A DNA stretch of 64,000 bases from Ecytonucleospora hepatopenaei (taxonomy: Eukaryota; Microsporidia; Enterocytozoonidae), in NCBI GenBank assembly GCA_026692725.1, contig JAPMUG010000001.1, positions 248,001-312,000 of the forward strand, given 5' to 3'. Below, in pieces: positions 46,258 to 55,226 of the stretch (position 1 is the stretch's first letter; every line of letters starts with the position of its first letter). The notes below the pieces were generated by a model. The model saw nothing but the letters and a program-made list of their open reading frames with translations, ran no database searches and had not been told where the DNA came from. The position numbers and the translations under genes are program-made.

Positions 46258-46439
46258 TGTTAATAAATTGTGTTTTTAACAATATTAATCTTTAAATATA
46301 TTTAATTTATCTTTTTATTTTAACCTATAAACTATTTTTTAAATCTTTTATTTAATTTACAATTTCATAAAAAAGGAATTAAAAATTTTTTAAACAAAAA
46401 AATGTTATGTTCTTATTTATTTACAAACTACACTTTATC

Positions 46440-47369
46440 TCATATTTCTTCTGAATCGGATGGAGAATAATCATTTGTTTTGAATTTAATTCCATTTCCT
46501 TTTGATGTAAAAATAGGACTAAACCATTCAAAAAAGGTGTCTCCAAAAACTTCCTTTAAATTTTCCTTTATACCCAGATTATAAGGATTTAACACCCACC
46601 TATCTTTTGATTCTATAAAATTTTTAATAGGGCCTTCTTGAAACACATGTATAAAAGAATGGTCGCCTTTTATATATGCATTTAGTGCAAAATATTCTAT
46701 TGTTGTTTCATTTCTTGACGCTAGCCTTAAATGAAAGATCAAAAAGATTGCAGATAAAAATGTTACTATAAACTGTAAAATCAACCCTATGATATAATTA
46801 ACAAAAATTCCTTTAAACTTTCGGACAAATGCCAAATCTATGCCTATAGTTATTAAAAAAAGTAGGCCTCCAAAAACATTAAAATTTAAAAATTGTATAA
46901 AAAATTTGTAGTTGTGGAATCCTATACATGCATCTAACAAATAACAGTGATGATCAAATTTAAGCAAACATCGATTACATTTTGAGCAATGGTGGCATCT
47001 AGGCGGTTTAAATGCCTGACACAGTTCACAAAATTGTGATTTTTTAATATTTTTTTCAAGAATATTTTGTTTAACGAAAGGATTAATATGTTCGTATGTA
47101 GTATTTTTAGGAGCATCTCGAGTGTGGGGAAAAAGTTCTTGTGTGCTACTCCCTCCTTTTATATATAATTGCATAAAATATACCATTTTGTTAGTCAGTA
47201 AAATATGATATAATATAAATAGACAAATGATCACAGCGGCGTTAAGAGATGTTTTTTGTAAGCAGAAAAGGCCTACAAACACAAAATATCCATATAGTTC
47301 TATTAGAGGATAAAGTGCAAATTTGAACAAAGTAGCAAGTTCCTTAACTATTTCTATTTTATATCCCAT
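46440..47369 (-). CDS. DHHC palmitoyltransferase
   Basis: Integral membrane S-acyltransferase of 309 residues. The Cys-rich domain has CELCQAFKPPRCHHCSKCNR, then CLLKFDHHCYLLDACIG, with active-site C142. About four membrane segments are seen: two before (around 15-32 and 44-68) and two after the DHHC domain (around 160-180 and 190-215). The protein ends in a Ser/Asp-rich tail. It probably acts at Golgi or plasma membrane on lipidated signalling or SNARE-type proteins. The usual N-x-x-x-x-N after the DHHC motif reads GFHNYKFF. No CCC box precedes ATG 47369. Confidence 0.94.
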   Translation of the reverse strand: MGYKIEIVKELATLFKFALYPLIELYGYFVFVGLFCLQKTSLNAAVIICLFILYHILLTNKMVYFMQLYIKGGSSTQELFPHTRDAPKNTTYEHINPFVKQNILEKNIKKSQFCELCQAFKPPRCHHCSKCNRCLLKFDHHCYLLDACIGFHNYKFFIQFLNFNVFGGLLFLITIGIDLAFVRKFKGIFVNYIIGLILQFIVTFLSAIFLIFHLRLASRNETTIEYFALNAYIKGDHSFIHVFQEGPIKNFIESKDRWVLNPYNLGIKENLKEVFGDTFFEWFSPIFTSKGNGIKFKTNDYSPSDSEEI

Positions 47370-47565
47370 ATGTTAGTATATTAAATTGTTATGTACTATA
47401 CTTGATATATTGTTATATTCCTTTATATTGTATAATTATGTGTCTATTTTGTATTAATGTGTTATTTTAATTATATTTTATTTACGTGTTTATTAGGATA
47501 GAATGTTTTGAAAAATATAAACTTAAAATAAATAACATTACCAATTACTTTTTAAAATTTTATTC

Positions 47566-49266
47566 TTAAATACCATAAAACTGGCCTACTATTCTACAAT
47601 AAGCTTTGGAAGTGCAAAAAAAGTTGACACAAACAATTTTTTGAACCTTCCTTTTAAAAAAAGTACTAGAAGGGTGAATCCATACTTTTCTACCGGTCTT
47701 TTCATGAATGTATGACCCATCTGTCTGTCTTACACATTTATTGTATGAAAAACACTTGCTAAATAGGCGTAGAAAATCATCTATTCCACCTTTTGTCATT
47801 TTGTTTTTCATTCCTGAAAAGATCTTAAACGCAATACTCATTCCTTTAATAGGCAGTTCAAATTGTTTACAAAAAAATTCTTTATCTTTTGCCTTTACAT
47901 ATTCTTCAAAGACAAAGACCATATATTCTATGTCATTTATCTTGTCTTTTTCCTTTAGCATCAAAAAATTGTAATTTTCTAAACTTGCAAGTGTTACAAA
48001 AACAGTGGCAAAATATCCACAACCTTCTCTACACGATAATTCATAAAAGTGCGCCAAATCCAATTCGAAAGGCAATAAAATCATTTTTTTACCATGGTTT
48101 GTTATTTTAATGTTTATATTGTTTTGTTTTTCACAAATTTCTATACATCCCTTTTCACATAAATTTTCTAATGCATATTTACATCCTTTAACAGTTGGAT
48201 AACTTAAAAATTCACATGTTAAAATGTTTATTTTATAATACACGCAAAATAAAAAAACACTTGACACATCAATTCTGCTAAAGGTTGGAGAACTATTGTA
48301 AAATTTAGTGTCTTTAGTGTACATTTTATAACACACTCCTTCTCCAGTTCTATTACATCTTCCTTCCCTTTGTTTCTCACTCTCAGATGAAATCTTCTGG
48401 ATACCAAAATAACTTATACCGTCAAATACTTTGTTCTTTACAAGACCGCTGTCTATAACGTACTTGACAGATGGTATGGTCAAAGATGTTTCACATATGT
48501 TTGTTGATAAAATAATTTTTATGCCTGGTGTTTTTTCAAAAATCATGCGCTGCTTTTCTTCACTCATTTGAGAATATACTTTATGTACATTGCATCCAAC
48601 AATTCTTTTTAGATTTTTTGAAAGTTCGTTTATATCCTCAACAGTAGGTAGAAACACCAAAATATCCCTGCGACCATCAACATTTTCCTTCTTTTGTAAA
48701 ATTTCTTTTATTTTTAAAAAAGAAGTTGTTATATAATCAGCTGTTGGTTTTTCCAGGTAAATTCGTTTAAGTTTATTTGTTTTGCATTTAATTTCTATTG
48801 TTTTTGCACTAAAATACTTTTCAAGTTCAACTGTTTCTAATGTTGCACTCATTAAAATCAATTTATTTTTAAAATATTTGTTAAGTAAAATTAAAAGAAC
48901 ATCAATTCTTTCCGATCTTTCGTGGACTTCATCCACGATTACAAAGTCGTATTCAAGATCAAAATTCATTAAAAAAGCACCATCTGTAAAAATCATTGTG
49001 TGAGGTTTATTTCTATCCACTTTTATTTGCTCAAAACGCATCTTGTACCCTACATTGGGTAGATGTGATTTTAAAGATTCATACAAAGCATAAACAGAAA
49101 TTCTTCTTGGTTGGATAATTGCAACTTTTTTATCTTTTAAAAGCAGTGGGAGATAAGTTGTTTTGCCACAACCAGTTGGTCCCTTTATTATGACAGTTTT
49201 ATTTTTTTCAATTTTGTCCAAAATTAGATCTTTATATTTTTCAATTTCCAGTCTCCATTTGTACAT
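47566..49266 (-). CDS. DEAH-box RNA helicase, minimal
   Basis: SF2 helicase of 566 residues, with no N-terminal extension. GPTGCGKTTYLPLLL is motif I, DEVHERSERIDVLL is the DEAH box written DEVH, LMSATLE is motif III, and ILSTNICETSLTIPSVKYVIDSG is motif V. Motif VI reads QREGRCNRTGEGVCYKMYT instead of Q-R-x-G-R-A-G-R, so the second Gly is Asn. A winged-helix/ratchet region and an OB-type C-terminal domain follow. Candidates are Prp43/Prp22/Dhr-type RNP remodelling helicases in splicing or ribosome assembly; I cannot choose. CCC box at 49270-49272 (minus strand). Confidence 0.9.
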   Translation of the reverse strand: MYKWRLEIEKYKDLILDKIEKNKTVIIKGPTGCGKTTYLPLLLKDKKVAIIQPRRISVYALYESLKSHLPNVGYKMRFEQIKVDRNKPHTMIFTDGAFLMNFDLEYDFVIVDEVHERSERIDVLLILLNKYFKNKLILMSATLETVELEKYFSAKTIEIKCKTNKLKRIYLEKPTADYITTSFLKIKEILQKKENVDGRRDILVFLPTVEDINELSKNLKRIVGCNVHKVYSQMSEEKQRMIFEKTPGIKIILSTNICETSLTIPSVKYVIDSGLVKNKVFDGISYFGIQKISSESEKQREGRCNRTGEGVCYKMYTKDTKFYNSSPTFSRIDVSSVFLFCVYYKINILTCEFLSYPTVKGCKYALENLCEKGCIEICEKQNNINIKITNHGKKMILLPFELDLAHFYELSCREGCGYFATVFVTLASLENYNFLMLKEKDKINDIEYMVFVFEEYVKAKDKEFFCKQFELPIKGMSIAFKIFSGMKNKMTKGGIDDFLRLFSKCFSYNKCVRQTDGSYIHEKTGRKVWIHPSSTFFKRKVQKIVCVNFFCTSKAYCRIVGQFYGI

Positions 49267-49280
49267 AACGGGTTAAAATT

Positions 49281-50378
49281 TTATTTAAACAAATTTTTCT
49301 TGTGTTCAAAAACTTCTTTTAAATATTCCTCTTTATCGCATATTTCATTGTAATCCTTAGAAAAGGTAGAATAATCCATTCCAAACCACTCAATCCACAT
49401 TTGTTTAAAATCAATAACAACCTTTTTTAGATTAGTAATGTTTTTTAATCGCAAGTTAAAATTATTGTCAATGTAAAAATCTTCAAATGTATTTAAATAA
49501 TACCCAGAATTCTCTAAATTCATGAGAAAATTCCATATCTTATTTGCATAAAAATACTTATATAATCCGTTTTTGAAAGTAATGTCTTGTAATATTGAGG
49601 ACATACTGGCTATTGGAATATAATTAAAGCAAAAATAGTCTTCATTATTCCAAACAAAACCAAAATCTGATGCGTGATTTTGAAGACATAAAAGCATAGA
49701 TTTTGGTGCTTTAAATACAATGTATATTTGTGCAGTTTCATCAGTTTTGACCTTTATTGTTTTGTAAACAGAATCATTTATGATTTCATTAATTACTAAA
49801 GCAAAGTCTGCAAATTTAATGTTTCCACCCACAGAAAAATCTGCACACAAACAATTAACATTTTCTAAGTTTTTAGAAATATCTTCTTTTTGTGTTTCTA
49901 TGTTACTTTTGTTTTCTTTATCTTCTTTTATATGAGTTATTTCAGAATGTTTGTTACCTGAGTGTATATTTGTCATTGTAACATATTTTTCTTTAATATC
50001 AAAAACCTTTCCCAGGCATTTTACAGTATTCCTTTGAAAATATTTATGTAAATCAGAAGAATATTTCCCCTGGTAAACAGGCAATTCTTTTAATTCTTTT
50101 AGTAGAATTTTTTTGTCATAAACCTTATTTTCCAATGCATATTCTAAGACATATTTGGCCAGATCGTATCTCTTTATCTCCAAAAACTTTCTACTGAATT
50201 CTACATAAATCCAATGATAAAATGTAGAAATATCAGCATTAAATAACAACAATAAAATATTTGGGTCTTTTTCTTTTTCATATACTGTTCTCCACATATC
50301 TATGTATGTAGGGTTATTTTTAAAATAAGGTTCATTAATGTATTTGTACAATTTTAAAACATATTCACTCATTTTCAT
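49281..50378 (-). CDS. MAD3: Mad3/Bub1-like spindle checkpoint protein with degenerate kinase-like end
   Basis: A 365-residue protein. Residues 15-90 match the Mad3/Bub1 TPR domain: YIDMWRTVYEKEKDPNILLL and FYHWIYVEFSRKFLEIKRYD followed by LAKYVLEYALEN. A KEN motif occurs at residues 154-156 (KEDKENKSN); KEN boxes are used by Mad3/BubR1 to bind Cdc20. The C-terminal 170 residues (from about NIKFADFALVINEI, ending near VIDFKQMWIEWF) look like a worn-down Bub1 kinase fold without an HRD-Asp or DFG. A longer frame opens at ATG 50414, overlapping the divergent ADA2 start; the internal ATG 50378 (context TATCCTCAAAAATG) is preferred. The assignment rests on the TPR block and the KEN box. Confidence 0.65.
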   Translation of the reverse strand: MKMSEYVLKLYKYINEPYFKNNPTYIDMWRTVYEKEKDPNILLLLFNADISTFYHWIYVEFSRKFLEIKRYDLAKYVLEYALENKVYDKKILLKELKELPVYQGKYSSDLHKYFQRNTVKCLGKVFDIKEKYVTMTNIHSGNKHSEITHIKEDKENKSNIETQKEDISKNLENVNCLCADFSVGGNIKFADFALVINEIINDSVYKTIKVKTDETAQIYIVFKAPKSMLLCLQNHASDFGFVWNNEDYFCFNYIPIASMSSILQDITFKNGLYKYFYANKIWNFLMNLENSGYYLNTFEDFYIDNNFNLRLKNITNLKKVVIDFKQMWIEWFGMDYSTFSKDYNEICDKEEYLKEVFEHKKNLFK

Positions 50379-50412
50379 TTTTGAGGATAAAAAACACAAA
50401 AATATTTTAACC

Positions 50413-51438
50413 ATGTCTTGCTCAAAAAATATATGCGACGGAGAAATTACATTTTATTGTGACGGGTGTTTTAGAAATATTACAAAATGTGATTTTATAA
50501 GCTGCAGTATTTGTAACTTCGATATGTGTGTCAGTTGTTTTAATGAAAATATAGAAACAGAATTTCACAAAAAAGAACATTTATATAGAATAATAAACAA
50601 TTTGACCACCGATTTAGATTCAAAGTGGTCTGTTTTAGATTATCTAATTTTTATAAACGGTCTTATAATTTGTGGGATAAATAATAATAAAGGCATTTCA
50701 AAATTGTTGACCACTAAAACAGAAAAAGACATAAAAGAAAAATTTTTTGAACTCACCAAATTTACAAACAACACAGATAATGAAAAGAAACCCCACAATA
50801 TACAAAGATCCGACCCATATGATCCAGTATTAATCAATTATTTACCCAAAAGACAAGAATTTGAAATGGAGCTGTTTAATGATTATGAATCATTTATTGC
50901 CAATGTAGAACATGAAAGCAGTGATCCATTGGCTGTTAAAGAGTTAAAAGACCATATTTTTAATTATTTAAAAGTTATAAATAAAGTAAGAATAAATTGG
51001 AAGAATTTTGTTCATGACAGAAATTTGTTGAAAATAGACGAACTTAAGGTAAAAGACCAAACGATATATGGTCAATTTATAGCCAAATATAAATGGTTAT
51101 TACAAATTCTATCAAAAGATGATTTTAACAAAATATTGAGTTGCTTATTTAAGGAAGATTGTTATAGAAAATGTTTAAAAACAAATTATGACAAGGAATT
51201 GTCAAAAATACAAAATAGCAGCTGCGACCATTTGTTTTCTATAAATGAAATAATGCTGTGTAAAAAGTTAAAAATCAAAACTAACTCGTATTTAAAAATA
51301 AAAAGATATGTTTTGGAGATGTTCGTGGACAAAAAGCAAATAAAACAGACATTCTTTTTGTTGTTTCCAAAAAGTGAAAGATTCCGAGCAGAAATATTGT
51401 ATACGTGGTTTTTAAAAAATGGAATTGTTCTAGAGTAA
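50413..51438 (+). CDS. ADA2: transcriptional adaptor Ada2
   Basis: A 341-residue SAGA/ADA subunit. The ZZ finger is YCDGCFRNITKCDFISCSIC followed by NFDMCVSCF (residues 15-43). A SANT-like domain follows (SKWSVLDYLIFINGLIICG), then the Ada2 core RSDPYDPVLINYLPKRQEFEMELFNDYES, and a C-terminal SWIRM domain (residues about 255-341). In SAGA it activates the Gcn5 acetyltransferase. The frame is open upstream for 25 codons, but that part has no Ada2 similarity, so ATG 50413 (context TTTTAACCATG) is used. The start is divergent from the Mad3-like gene. Confidence 0.93.
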   Translation: MSCSKNICDGEITFYCDGCFRNITKCDFISCSICNFDMCVSCFNENIETEFHKKEHLYRIINNLTTDLDSKWSVLDYLIFINGLIICGINNNKGISKLLTTKTEKDIKEKFFELTKFTNNTDNEKKPHNIQRSDPYDPVLINYLPKRQEFEMELFNDYESFIANVEHESSDPLAVKELKDHIFNYLKVINKVRINWKNFVHDRNLLKIDELKVKDQTIYGQFIAKYKWLLQILSKDDFNKILSCLFKEDCYRKCLKTNYDKELSKIQNSSCDHLFSINEIMLCKKLKIKTNSYLKIKRYVLEMFVDKKQIKQTFFLLFPKSERFRAEILYTWFLKNGIVLE

Positions 51439-51554
51439 ATGTAAATTATAATTTATTTTATAAATAAACTTATAATTTTCTTTGAGTAATTTAGTAATGA
51501 ATAGAATTGTATATAATATAATTATTTATTGGAAAAATATGTTTTTATTATCCC

Positions 51555-51968
51555 ATGGATAAAAAGAATAAAGAGATAAATGTTAATGATTTAAATGATA
51601 AGGACATAAATGCGAATGACTTAAATGATAAGGACATAAATGCGAATGACTTAAATTATAAAGACTTAAAATTTAAAAATGTTAAAGCTAAAAAGGAAAA
51701 AATGGCATTTGAAATAGCTAAAAAACATGGTAATTGTTGCATTGTCATACCTAATTCTTATTTTATACCAGATATTGCTGAACTTATGGTCCTCCAAAAA
51801 AATACTTCTAGAGTAATCCAAACAACTAATTTTATGAAATATTTCAACTCTTCTTTTGTATGCTTTGATAAAATAATATTTTGTAATTATAAAATGAATA
51901 ATTTTGAGAAAGCATTTTTTAAACAAGTTAAAAATCAAAAGGTTTTTAAGGAAATTGTTTTAATGTAA
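51555..51968 (+). CDS. hypothetical protein with 10-residue N-terminal repeats, 137 aa
   Basis: The first 45 residues hold three near-identical 10-residue units (variants of INANDLNDKD). The rest is a compact mixed domain (HGNCCIVIPNSYFIPDIAEL, ending with FKQVKNQKVFKEIVLM). CCC touches the ATG (51552-51554), which supports a real gene. No family is recognised. Confidence 0.65.
   Translation: MDKKNKEINVNDLNDKDINANDLNDKDINANDLNYKDLKFKNVKAKKEKMAFEIAKKHGNCCIVIPNSYFIPDIAELMVLQKNTSRVIQTTNFMKYFNSSFVCFDKIIFCNYKMNNFEKAFFKQVKNQKVFKEIVLM
51576..51665 (+). repeat. three tandem 30-bp coding repeats
   Basis: Units at 51576-51605, 51606-51635 and 51636-51665. The second and third differ at only two or three positions, and the first at about three. 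They encode the N-terminal repeats of the 137-aa protein. Confidence 0.92.
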
Positions 51969-52020
51969 AATAAATTAATAAAAATTAATACAAAAATATT
52001 TAAATAAATAAAAATAAAAT

Positions 52021-52752
52021 TTAATGAGCCTTTTGCCCAAAATCATCAGTGTCCTTGTATTCCTTTAATGACTTTGCCACCATCTCAATGTAATTATCTT
52101 CGTTTTGCTCTTCCTGTAAAGCCTCAAGTTCAGATGGACACCTGTAAAAGAACAATTCAACTTCCTTAATCTCTTGATCCATTGGTACTCCATGCTTAAT
52201 AAAATTGACCAATCGAGACAAAATGAAAAAAGATGCTCCAATTGCCTTAGGTGACCTGTTATTCAAAGGAATTGCAATATCCACATATTTCAAATCAGAA
52301 TCTGTGTTGCAAAAAGCTATAGTAGGGCAATTTACCAGTGCTGCCTCTTCTACCGCCTGCTTGTCAACGACTGGATCAGAAACAATTATCAAACGAGGTT
52401 CGCAGCTGTTTTTTATTGTTGTGTTTGAAAATGAACCAGGTATAAAACGACCTGTATACGACTTGGTGCCTACTGCTTCTGCAAACTTCATGACTGGTTT
52501 TTTACCAAATGTCTTGCATGAAATGACAGTTATGTCGTCTGAATGTGGTAAACCACAAATAGCACGTGCAGCCAACACAAATTTTTTCCATGTTTTTTGC
52601 AGGTCAAAAACAGCAATCCTGTCTTTTCTTTCTCCATAAATGTATTTTTTCATTTGTTTGGTTGATTTAACACCACCTAAATGTGCCTGTGTAATAATCA
52701 ACAACTTTGCAAAAATTGAAGGCATTTTAAGTGCATTATTATCATTGTTCAT
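52021..52752 (-). CDS. RPS0: 40S ribosomal protein uS2 (S0/SA)
   Basis: A 243-residue protein. AHLGGVKSTKQMKKYIYGER and GRFIPGSFSNTTIKNSCEPR, LIIVSDPVVDKQAVEEAALV and DIAIPLNNRSPKAIGASFFI are the S0/SA core. It stabilises the small subunit near the mRNA exit. The acidic extended C-terminus of animal SA (laminin receptor) is absent; it ends DFGQKAH. CCC box at 52759-52761 (minus strand), seven bases before the ATG. No intron is seen. Confidence 0.97.
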   Translation of the reverse strand: MNNDNNALKMPSIFAKLLIITQAHLGGVKSTKQMKKYIYGERKDRIAVFDLQKTWKKFVLAARAICGLPHSDDITVISCKTFGKKPVMKFAEAVGTKSYTGRFIPGSFSNTTIKNSCEPRLIIVSDPVVDKQAVEEAALVNCPTIAFCNTDSDLKYVDIAIPLNNRSPKAIGASFFILSRLVNFIKHGVPMDQEIKEVELFFYRCPSELEALQEEQNEDNYIEMVAKSLKEYKDTDDFGQKAH

Positions 52753-52831
52753 GTGTGAGGGTAAAATTTTTAAAAAATGAGAAAATAATTTTAACTAAAA
52801 AATTGCTATAATTATAAAAAAGTAAAATGAT

Positions 52832-53635
52832 TTAATTTATCTTTTCTTTAGTAGAATTTTGTTTAAACTCTTTTCTGTTTTCATGCAAATCATTTAAAGA
52901 TATGACACAATTTACCAATTCACAGTTGTAAAGTTCTGTCATGTCGATGTTTTCTGTGCAATAAGGCAGCTCACTTGCAACTTTTTGTATCATCTCTGTT
53001 ACGTTTTTTGTTTTCCCCTTGTCTTTTTCTATGAAATCTATTATCTTTGTTAAACAATACTCAAATTGTTTTAAAGAATTTTTTATCATGTTAAATTTAT
53101 CTTTAAGAGTCGTCCCTGTCCCTTCTTTTATGTCCCTTAGCAAGTGCTCTACACCCACTTCTTCGTTTTCATCCGCGCCTATCTTAACGTCTAAATTTAC
53201 AAACTGCATGTCTGTGTCAAATTTATACGCCTGTACTGGTAAATTTTCTGTCTCAAGATGCACATTTATCACTGCCAAGACAGGATCCTCGCAATAAATC
53301 TTCATTGTTTCTGTTATACTCTTGTCATTCGCACACATAACAGGACCTGTGTGATACCATCCGACTATATGCTCTTTGCTGTTAACTTTGTAAAATAGCT
53401 CATACATGTTTTGTAAGTAAGATGTATCTAAAAAATATCCTTCCTTATTCTCTTCAAATGGAACTGCAAAACTATTTGTCACGACCACCTTTGAATTTGC
53501 AATTGTTCCCAAAAGGACACCGACAACTCTGGGGTAACACTGTCTTTTATAGTGATCCACGGCTGCCAATAACACCATTGGTGTAATTTCTACATTTGAC
53601 AGTGTTTGTTCTTGAAATAGTTTTTCCACAAACAT
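52832..53635 (-). CDS. RPN8: 26S proteasome lid subunit Rpn8
   Basis: A 267-residue MPN-domain protein. VEITPMVLLAAVDHYKRQCY and PRVVGVLLGTIANSKVVVTN match Rpn8. The catalytic JAMM motif (H-x-H...SxxD) is not present: the site reads IVGWYHTGPVM, with Y-H-T-G but no metal-binding pair, as in Rpn8, which is a non-catalytic partner of Rpn11. The C-terminal helical half assembles into the lid. CCC box at 53638-53640 (minus strand). uS2 starts about 80 bp further on in the same direction. Confidence 0.95.
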   Translation of the reverse strand: MFVEKLFQEQTLSNVEITPMVLLAAVDHYKRQCYPRVVGVLLGTIANSKVVVTNSFAVPFEENKEGYFLDTSYLQNMYELFYKVNSKEHIVGWYHTGPVMCANDKSITETMKIYCEDPVLAVINVHLETENLPVQAYKFDTDMQFVNLDVKIGADENEEVGVEHLLRDIKEGTGTTLKDKFNMIKNSLKQFEYCLTKIIDFIEKDKGKTKNVTEMIQKVASELPYCTENIDMTELYNCELVNCVISLNDLHENRKEFKQNSTKEKIN

Positions 53636-53742
53636 AAGGGCAATAAATGTTTTTTTGAATTTATTGTTTAATTATATTTTGCATTATTTAGGTATGATAA
53701 TGTTAGCAAATTTAATATCAAGTATTTATATTTTAAAATGTA

Positions 53743-54702
53743 TTATTGTGCTTTAAAAGACTTTTTGCTAGATTCTTTAGGTTTAAATACAGCCACAAAC
53801 AATCCTATTGAAATAATACCCAACCCTAATAAATGGTAAGATGTAAGTTTATGACCATAAAATATGCTTGTTGCTATAATCATCAACACTTTTCTTAGCA
53901 AAAGCATATTTATTGTAATAACACTTCCATTTCTTTGTATGCATAAAAAAATTAATTTTCTTCCGACAATACTCAGAATAATCTTTAAAAAAATGTGCAA
54001 AATTGCAATTTTGTTATTAACAAAAAAGAAAGTTATTGACCTGATGTTTTTGATTGTTTGTAAAAATGAAGGCAAAAAACTAAATAAACTTGAGTAAAAA
54101 AACATATTGCTTGAGGAAATACTGTACAACGAATTAATTCGATCAGACATGCAACTTTCAAGACCACCACCAAATAACATTGCAAATGTTAATAAAATAC
54201 TATTATCAATATCTTTGAAAAAAGAAAATGAGACAAAATTATTTGTTTTTGATTCTTTTTTATACATAAAAATTAAAACTCCCATCGTTGTTATAAAACA
54301 GCTTAATAAAATATTAGACGCAATTTTTTCTCGAAACAAAAATATTTTCATTAAACAAACTGGTAGTAGCTTAACCATGTTTACCATTTGTGTAGTTCTG
54401 TAACTAAAAAACTGCGTGTGATAAAAAGAAACCAAGGAATTGACATGTTTTAATAGACTCAAACATCCTATGGAAAATAAAATCGTTTTTTTCTCTACCA
54501 ACAATGTTTTTTTAACGCTCAAAATGTTTATTAGATCTGAAATGCAATTTAAAAGATAAGGATGGTTAAAACTACTGCCATTTTTATATTCGCCTGTAAA
54601 AATCTTTTCTTCTAAAAGATTTTTAAAAAAGAAAAGCAAATTTATGCAGATAAAAAAAGACACACTTTCGCCAACCTTTTTGTCAAAAAAACTAAAAACC
54701 AT
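53743..54702 (-). CDS. nucleotide-sugar transporter, UAA/SLC35B-like
   Basis: A 319-residue membrane protein with about ten hydrophobic segments. The C-terminal stretch NGSVITINMLLLRKVLMIIATSIFYGHKLT, then YHLLGLGIISIGLFVAVFK, matches the conserved last part of the UAA family (UDP-GlcNAc/UDP-Gal and HUT1-type carriers), where a T-T-x-R-K-F motif precedes the last helix. The tail KESSKKSFKAQ is basic and probably cytosolic. It should move a nucleotide sugar into the ER or Golgi lumen; which one is not visible. CCC box at 54708-54710 (minus strand). Confidence 0.8.
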   Translation of the reverse strand: MVFSFFDKKVGESVSFFICINLLFFFKNLLEEKIFTGEYKNGSSFNHPYLLNCISDLINILSVKKTLLVEKKTILFSIGCLSLLKHVNSLVSFYHTQFFSYRTTQMVNMVKLLPVCLMKIFLFREKIASNILLSCFITTMGVLIFMYKKESKTNNFVSFSFFKDIDNSILLTFAMLFGGGLESCMSDRINSLYSISSSNMFFYSSLFSFLPSFLQTIKNIRSITFFFVNNKIAILHIFLKIILSIVGRKLIFLCIQRNGSVITINMLLLRKVLMIIATSIFYGHKLTSYHLLGLGIISIGLFVAVFKPKESSKKSFKAQ

Positions 54703-54725
54703 AATAAGGGTTAGTATATTAAAAT

Positions 54726-54992
54726 TTATTCATCAAATATACTGTCGAAGTAACTGCAGCTTTTTTGAATATTCTCGACCTCTTTAGATTCGTAATATTT
54801 TGTGTCAAATTCTGTAGATAAATATTTGTATACAAGCTGTGGTGTGATTATGTTTGGTTGCTTCAATCCTTTTAATAAAATTATCATGTTAAAATGTTTA
54901 AATGGTCCAAAAAAATTAAGCTTATTCATGGCCTTTAAAATACGAATTTGTACTGACTTATCTATTGTGTTCTTTTTTTTATTTAATCCCAT
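54726..54992 (-). CDS. EAF7: NuA4 subunit Eaf7 (CT20/MRGBP family)
   Basis: An 88-residue protein with the Eaf7 signature: ILKAMNKLNFFGPFKHFNMI, ILLKGLKQPNIITPQLVYKY and LSTEFDTKYYESKEVENIQK. Family members have G-x-x-K/R-H-F-x-M-I followed by a W-x-x-L-S-x-x-Y-D block; the spacing fits. Yeast Eaf7 is 425 residues, so only the core is kept. In NuA4 it binds the Eaf3/MRG protein. CCC box at 54994-54997 (minus strand), ATG at 54992. Confidence 0.7.
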   Translation of the reverse strand: MGLNKKKNTIDKSVQIRILKAMNKLNFFGPFKHFNMIILLKGLKQPNIITPQLVYKYLSTEFDTKYYESKEVENIQKSCSYFDSIFDE

Positions 54993-55226
54993 AGGGGTTT
55001 TAACGTATATTTTTTATGAAATGACAGAAATTTTAATGTTTTATTTACTACAAACTATTTTTTACTATAAACTCACATCTTAAATTAAGAAAACAATCAT
55101 TATTGTCTTAAAAATTTAAATCTAATTTATAACGTAAGAACAATCATGTGATAACCCATCATTTTATAAAATATTTTATTGTTTTAATTGGTTAGTAACA
55201 CATTAAACATTGAGAACTACTCCTTT

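Noticed and set aside
50338..50412. Upstream extension of ADA2
   Set aside because: The added 25 residues lie antisense to the Mad3-like gene start and show no Ada2 similarity.
20074..52752. Short introns near the starts of ribosomal protein genes
   Set aside because: Ribosomal protein genes are the usual intron carriers in microsporidia, but RPS11, RPL27 and RPS0 all read continuously from a CCC-supported ATG; I see no GT...AG split.
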